The position numbers and the translations under genes are program-made. From JBLHRE01 sp047625765 (GTDB taxonomy: Bacteria > Bacteroidota > Bacteroidia > Flavobacteriales > JBLHRE01), in the NCBI GenBank assembly GCA_047625765.1, contig JBLHRE010000059.1, forward strand, positions 1-10,102: a stretch of 10,102 bases of DNA, written 5' to 3'. Within the stretch, counting starts at the first letter, position 1, and the number at the start of each line of letters is the position of its first letter. Shown piece by piece: positions 6,919 to 10,102 of this stretch. Under the pieces are notes generated by a model that had not been told where the DNA came from, did no database searches, and saw only the letters and a program-made list of their open reading frames with translations.

Positions 6919-8166
6919 TTATGTTGCCGAACCTTTCCTCAACTCAATAACTGTAACCTCTGGCCAAATTCCAACACGCCCAGGAAAGGCTAAATATCCA
7001 AAACCTCTATTTACATAAAGGTATTTGTTGGCCTCTTCATACAATCCTGCCCAGCGAGGGTATTTAAACTTTACAGGGCTCCATCTAAAGCCAGGAATCT
7101 CAATTCCAAACTGCATTCCATGGGTATGCCCCGAAAGTGTTAAATGTACTTTCTTTTCACTCTTTTTCACTTCGGCATCCCAATGCGAAGGGTCGTGAGA
7201 CATTAAAACTCGAAAATCGCAAGAACCCTTTAGTGTCAAATCTAAATCGCCATATTGTGGGAAAGGAGGCAAGCCCCAATTTTCTACTCCCGCAATACAA
7301 ATGCGCTGACCCTGTTTTTCTATATGTCTGTGCTCGTTTCTTAATAAATCGAAGCCAATATCCTTATGCGCTTGCGCCAAGGCTTCTAGATTAGCTTTTT
7401 TAGCTTCATCATTTGGCCATTGCACATAGTCGCCATAATCGTGGTTGCCGTAAACAGAAAATTTACCTAGTGGAGCTTTTAGCTTCCCGAAAATTTCCAT
7501 CCAAGGCTCCATTTCACTGGCCTTGTTATTTACCAAATCGCCCGTAAACAAGATCACATCAGAATTTTGGGCATTGGCCATTTCTACACCGTATGCAACC
7601 TTTTCAGGATTATCGAAACTTCCACTATGAATATCCGATAACTGTGTAATTGTAAATCCGTCAAAAGCCTCTGGTAAATCCTCGAAAAACAAGGTTTTCT
7701 TACGCACTTTGTAATTATACTTACCAGCAGTTATTCCATGTAAAATACCCGCAAATGGAATGGCTGCTGTTACCGCTGCTGCTCTACTCAAGAAAATTCG
7801 CCTACTTTCTACATATACATCTCTCGAGCTTCCTTTTCCAATTACATCATACAAATACAGGCATAGTCCTTTACCCAATCGGAAAATGTCTTCCCCAACC
7901 AAGAAAACAATCATAACCAGCTGAGGTACTAACATTAACACCAACAAACCAAATGCACCTTGATAGCGCACCTCTTTACCCAAAGTATTTTGAACCATCA
8001 AATATAACACCCATGCCAATACTCCAATACAAAACAACCAATATATCCAATACAACACTTTTCGATAAGGCATTAGCCAACCATAATTACTGATGGTTCT
8101 TAGCGCTTGAAACGCATAGAAATTAATTCCTAGAAGAAAAGTGGCAAGAAGAATAAAGCGAATCAT
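6919..8166 (-). CDS. Membrane-anchored calcineurin-like metallophosphoesterase (YkuE-type)
   Basis: The 415-residue product has an N-terminal membrane region and a C-terminal two-metal phosphoesterase domain. Clear membrane helices lie at about 2-22, 37-58 and 70-92. Residues 121-147 then read SRRIFLSR followed by an alanine-rich hydrophobic stretch, much like a Tat signal placed inside the protein. The catalytic motifs are complete: Asp178 and His180 (LSDIHSG), Asp210 (TGDLV), Asn241-His242 (YGNHDYGD), His324 (MSHDP) and His347/His349 (SGHTHG). The substrate is not evident; relatives of this type include YkuE and lipid-linked pyrophosphatases, so hydrolysis of an envelope phosphate or pyrophosphate ester is only inferred. 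Positive residues concentrate in the first and third loops, favouring an outside N-terminus and a periplasmic catalytic domain. It is transcribed alone from a good promoter at 8185-8213 and ends at a shared terminator. Confidence 0.88.
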   Translation of the reverse strand: MIRFILLATFLLGINFYAFQALRTISNYGWLMPYRKVLYWIYWLFCIGVLAWVLYLMVQNTLGKEVRYQGAFGLLVLMLVPQLVMIVFLVGEDIFRLGKGLCLYLYDVIGKGSSRDVYVESRRIFLSRAAAVTAAIPFAGILHGITAGKYNYKVRKKTLFFEDLPEAFDGFTITQLSDIHSGSFDNPEKVAYGVEMANAQNSDVILFTGDLVNNKASEMEPWMEIFGKLKAPLGKFSVYGNHDYGDYVQWPNDEAKKANLEALAQAHKDIGFDLLRNEHRHIEKQGQRICIAGVENWGLPPFPQYGDLDLTLKGSCDFRVLMSHDPSHWDAEVKKSEKKVHLTLSGHTHGMQFGIEIPGFRWSPVKFKYPRWAGLYEEANKYLYVNRGFGYLAFPGRVGIWPEVTVIELRKGSAT

Positions 8167-8184
8167 TGTGATTATTTAAGACGG

Positions 8185-8213
8185 CAAAAGTACAGTATTT
8201 GTACTGAAATCAA
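8185..8213 (-). promoter_or_regulatory. Bacteroidota-type promoter for the phosphoesterase gene
   Basis: Read on the - strand, TTG (8213-8211) is followed after 18 bases by TACTTTTG (8192-8185), an exact match to the TTG / TAnnTTTG promoter form with spacing in the usual 17-23 range. Transcription would start about 12-15 bases before the ATG at 8166. Confidence 0.75.
8189..8205. promoter_or_regulatory. 17-bp dyad AGTACA-N5-TGTACT inside the promoter (candidate operator)
   Basis: Six-base perfect inverted repeats with a five-base spacer lie between the -33 and -7 elements of the phosphoesterase promoter and overlap the first bases of the -7 element. A dimeric repressor bound here would block polymerase. 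No regulator gene is adjacent, so the protein that might bind is unknown. Confidence 0.4.
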
Positions 8214-8262
8214 GTATGTCCATTTATTCATTACTTTAAAAAAAAGTATCTGTTGATCAGTG

Positions 8263-8276
8263 TTTTACATGTAAAA
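8263..8276. promoter_or_regulatory. 14-bp perfect palindrome TTTTACATGTAAAA
   Basis: An uninterrupted 14-base palindrome lies 37 bases before the pseudogene start codon and about 50 bases from the divergent promoter's TTG. It could be a regulator binding site left from the once active gene, or chance in A/T-rich DNA. Confidence 0.3.
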
Positions 8277-8313
8277 TCATACTATTACTCACTAACATTA
8301 ATTAACCACAATT

Positions 8314-8643
8314 ATGAAAAAACTTATACCTCTTTGTATTCTTACCTCTGTTGGTTTACTTCGTTACGCACAACCCGCAAACGATTTGTGTCTAGAAGCT
8401 ATTACGCCTCAATTTCGAGCGGCTTGAACTTGCGTACAAGCCACCTAATCCGATCTAGATGCGACTCAGGGATATTTCGGTGGTGGCGACCTTTGTGCCT
8501 CTACTCCTGTAAAAATGGCCGTAATCGATGCTACGCAAACAGACAGTTAATCTTATTGCAACACAAATCCAGATCCCGAAAGTGTTTTGAACCAACGTTT
8601 CGTGTTTAAAAAATGGAAAGCTTTCGACAATCCATTTCCTTAA
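8314..8643 (+). pseudogene. Decayed gene for a secreted protein (signal peptide, QPANDLC start)
   Basis: From the ATG at 8314 a 37-codon frame encodes MKKLIPLCILTSVGLLRYA, a good signal peptide, then QPANDLCLEAIT, a start seen in many secreted Bacteroidota proteins, and stops at TGA 8425-8427. The same frame stays protein-like beyond this: TCVQAT, stop TAA at 8446-8448, then SDLDATQGYFGGGDLCASTP and more up to TAA at 8548-8550, then SYCNTNPDPESVLNQRF to a final TAA at 8641-8643. Three in-frame stops with no shift of frame suggest loss by point mutation of a gene that was already short or 3'-deleted. No T9SS sorting domain can be identified. The original function is unknown. The rest of the 8167-8689 gap holds the phosphoesterase promoter, the palindromes above and about 45 plain bases before polA. 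Confidence 0.6.
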
Positions 8644-8689
8644 AACCGCTAGAACTATTACATTCGTACCACACTCAACTGAACATATA

Positions 8690-10102
8690 ATGGCTGAAAA
8701 AAAACTATTCCTTCTCGATGCATTTGCACTTATTTATCGTGCTTATTTTGCCTATGCTAAAAACCCTATTACCAATTCTAAAGGAGAAAACACCTCAGCC
8801 ACAATGGGATTTGTAAATACCCTGTTAGAGGTATTAAACAAAGAAAAACCCACGCACATGGCAGTTGTTTTTGACACTGCTGCACCTACCGAAAGACATG
8901 TAGAGTTTACCGAGTACAAGGCCCACAGAGATGCAATGCCAGAAGATATTGCTTCTAACTTGAAGTGGATTCGTCAGTTTATCAATGCCATGAACATTCC
9001 TATTTTGGAAAAAGATGGCTTTGAAGCAGATGATGTTATTGGAACCTTAGCCAAAATGGCCGAAAAAGAAGGTTTCCAAACCTACATGATGACTCCAGAC
9101 AAGGATTTTGCCCAATTGGTTTCTGACAATATCTTTATGTACAAACCAAGCCGTGGAGGCAAACCTGCCGAAGTTTTGGGCATTCCCGAAGTATTAGAGA
9201 AATTTGAAATTACCCGTGTCGAACAAGTCATCGATTATTTAGGAATGATGGGCGATGCTGCAGATAACATCCCTGGTTTACCTGGCGTTGGAGATAAAAC
9301 AGCACGTAAATTATTAGCCGAATACGACTCTTTGGAAAACCTTTTGGAGCATGCCGATGAGATAAAAGGGAAGCTAGGAGAAAAAATTAGAGACAATAAA
9401 GACAAAGGTCTGCTTTCGAAAAAGTTGGCAACTATTATTGTTGATGTCCCTGTTATTTTCGATGCCGATGATCTAAAAATGTGCCATTCAAATCAAGAGG
9501 CCTTAAAGGATCTTTTGCTGGAGCTAGAATTTAGAACGATTGCGAAAAGACTTTTAAGTGTCGATGTTAGTGCAAACCCAAGTATTGCAATAGATTCTAG
9601 TGCAACATCAAATTCGCCACAAACCTCATTGTTTGGAGATGTAGAAGAAAGTAATGGATATGCTTCTGCCTTTGAATCTATTTCTACTACCGTACATACA
9701 TACCATTTGATTGACACGCTTGAGAAGCGTAAAAAATTAGCACAAACATTAAGCAAGAAAAAATCGTTCTGTTTTGATACGGAAACAACTGGTCTTGACA
9801 CCAAATCTGCAGAGCTGGTAGGTATTGCTTTTAGCTTTAAAGCCCACGAGGCCTATTATGTTCCGGTTCCCCCAAACGAAGCAGGTGCAAAATTTATTTT
9901 GGCCGACTTCGCTCCTATTTTTAAGGATGAAGGCATTGAAAAGGTAGCCCAAAACATCAAGTATGACCAGGCTATTTTAGACCGCTATGGGCTTAGCATC
10001 TCAGGTCCAATTTTCGATACGATGTTGGCGCATTATCTTATCAATGCCGATATGCGTCACAACATGGAGGTGTTGGCCGAAACCTATTTGAACTACTCTC
10101 CT
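8690..10102 (+). CDS. polA: DNA polymerase I (3' end outside window)
   Basis: DNA polymerase I fills gaps and removes RNA primers during replication and repair. From the ATG at 8690 (MAEKKLFLLDAFALIYRAYF) 471 codons are visible before the window ends, about half of the usual 900-plus. Residues 1 to about 290 are the 5' nuclease, with EADDVIGTLA (112-121), TPDKDFAQLV (135-144) and the helix-hairpin-helix GDAADNIPGLPGVGDKTA (188-205). A linker of about 290-335 contains QTSLFGD, resembling a sliding-clamp-binding motif. The 3'-5' exonuclease domain starts near 336 and keeps its metal-binding acids: Asp363 and Glu365 in FDTETTG and Asp426 in NIKYDQAIL, so proofreading is probably active, unlike in Taq-type enzymes. 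The polymerase domain itself is off the window. No convincing promoter is seen just upstream. Confidence 0.96.
   Translation, partial: MAEKKLFLLDAFALIYRAYFAYAKNPITNSKGENTSATMGFVNTLLEVLNKEKPTHMAVVFDTAAPTERHVEFTEYKAHRDAMPEDIASNLKWIRQFINAMNIPILEKDGFEADDVIGTLAKMAEKEGFQTYMMTPDKDFAQLVSDNIFMYKPSRGGKPAEVLGIPEVLEKFEITRVEQVIDYLGMMGDAADNIPGLPGVGDKTARKLLAEYDSLENLLEHADEIKGKLGEKIRDNKDKGLLSKKLATIIVDVPVIFDADDLKMCHSNQEALKDLLLELEFRTIAKRLLSVDVSANPSIAIDSSATSNSPQTSLFGDVEESNGYASAFESISTTVHTYHLIDTLEKRKKLAQTLSKKKSFCFDTETTGLDTKSAELVGIAFSFKAHEAYYVPVPPNEAGAKFILADFAPIFKDEGIEKVAQNIKYDQAILDRYGLSISGPIFDTMLAHYLINADMRHNMEVLAETYLNYSP

Noticed and set aside
8421..8442. GGCTTG/CAAGCC hairpin at the first TGA of the pseudogene, considered as selenocysteine signal
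   Set aside because: The TGA lies within the stem rather than before it, the stem is only six pairs, and two further TAA stops follow in the same frame.
8253..8609. 118-codon open frame starting at TTG 8253
   Set aside because: It overlaps the pseudogene in another frame, encodes a low-complexity Ser/Arg/Tyr-rich string with no domain, and starts inside the regulatory gap; it is a shadow frame.
8611..8637. AAATGGA/TCCATTT hairpin with internal GAAAGCTTTC palindrome near the pseudogene end
   Set aside because: The stem is short and A/T-rich, has a 13-base loop and is not followed by a T run, so it is not a convincing terminator.
8659..8666. TACATTCG as a -7 element for polA
   Set aside because: It has one mismatch to TAnnTTTG and no TTG at suitable distance upstream.

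Overview
The window is chromosomal DNA from a member of the Bacteroidota, most likely related to Flavobacteriales. The evidence is as follows: start codons sit behind A/T-rich leaders without Shine-Dalgarno sites; promoter-like TAnnTTTG (-7) elements are present, one with a well-spaced TTG (-33); the gene order yceD(DUF177)-rpmF-plsX-fabH-accB-accC resembles that of Bacteroidota; ribosomal protein L32 is a cysteine-free form; and a decayed gene begins with a signal peptide followed by a QPANDLC start typical of secreted proteins in this phylum. The genus cannot be determined from the sequence.

Layout. Positions 2-670 hold the C-terminal two thirds of pdxA (vitamin B6 synthesis). Positions 683-2046 hold an ECF sigma factor and its membrane-bound RskA-type anti-sigma factor, both with TTG starts and overlapping by four bases. 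Positions 2133-6823 hold a housekeeping cluster on the + strand: DUF177/YceD, L32, PlsX, FabH, and the biotin carboxyl carrier and biotin carboxylase subunits of acetyl-CoA carboxylase. Two terminator-like hairpins lie inside this cluster, one touching the plsX start codon and one between accB and accC, so its genes may not all be made in equal amounts. A bidirectional terminator (about 6838-6878) closes the cluster and also serves the convergent gene from the other side. Positions 6919-8166 (- strand) encode a membrane-anchored calcineurin-like phosphoesterase with an internal Tat-like twin-arginine segment and a clear promoter at 8185-8213. Positions 8167-8689 hold no intact gene: they contain that promoter, two palindromes and a short pseudogene of a secreted protein. 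Positions 8690-10102 hold the first 471 codons of polA (DNA polymerase I), which runs off the window.

How the genes work together. AccB and AccC form the biotin carboxylase half of acetyl-CoA carboxylase, which leads to malonyl-CoA. FabH starts fatty acid chains from acetyl-CoA and malonyl-ACP. PlsX turns acyl-ACP into acyl-phosphate for phospholipid synthesis. Linking these to L32 and YceD ties membrane lipid supply to ribosome production. The sigma/anti-sigma pair sits between pdxA and this cluster and could respond to an envelope signal, but its target promoters are not visible here.

I see no clearly new multi-gene system. The points most worth a second look are the hairpin abutting plsX, the accB-accC hairpin, the dyad inside the phosphoesterase promoter, the phosphoesterase's membrane layout, the coherent but stop-riddled frame upstream of polA, and a clamp-binding-like motif in the PolA linker. 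No rRNA, tRNA, CRISPR array or insertion sequence was seen.
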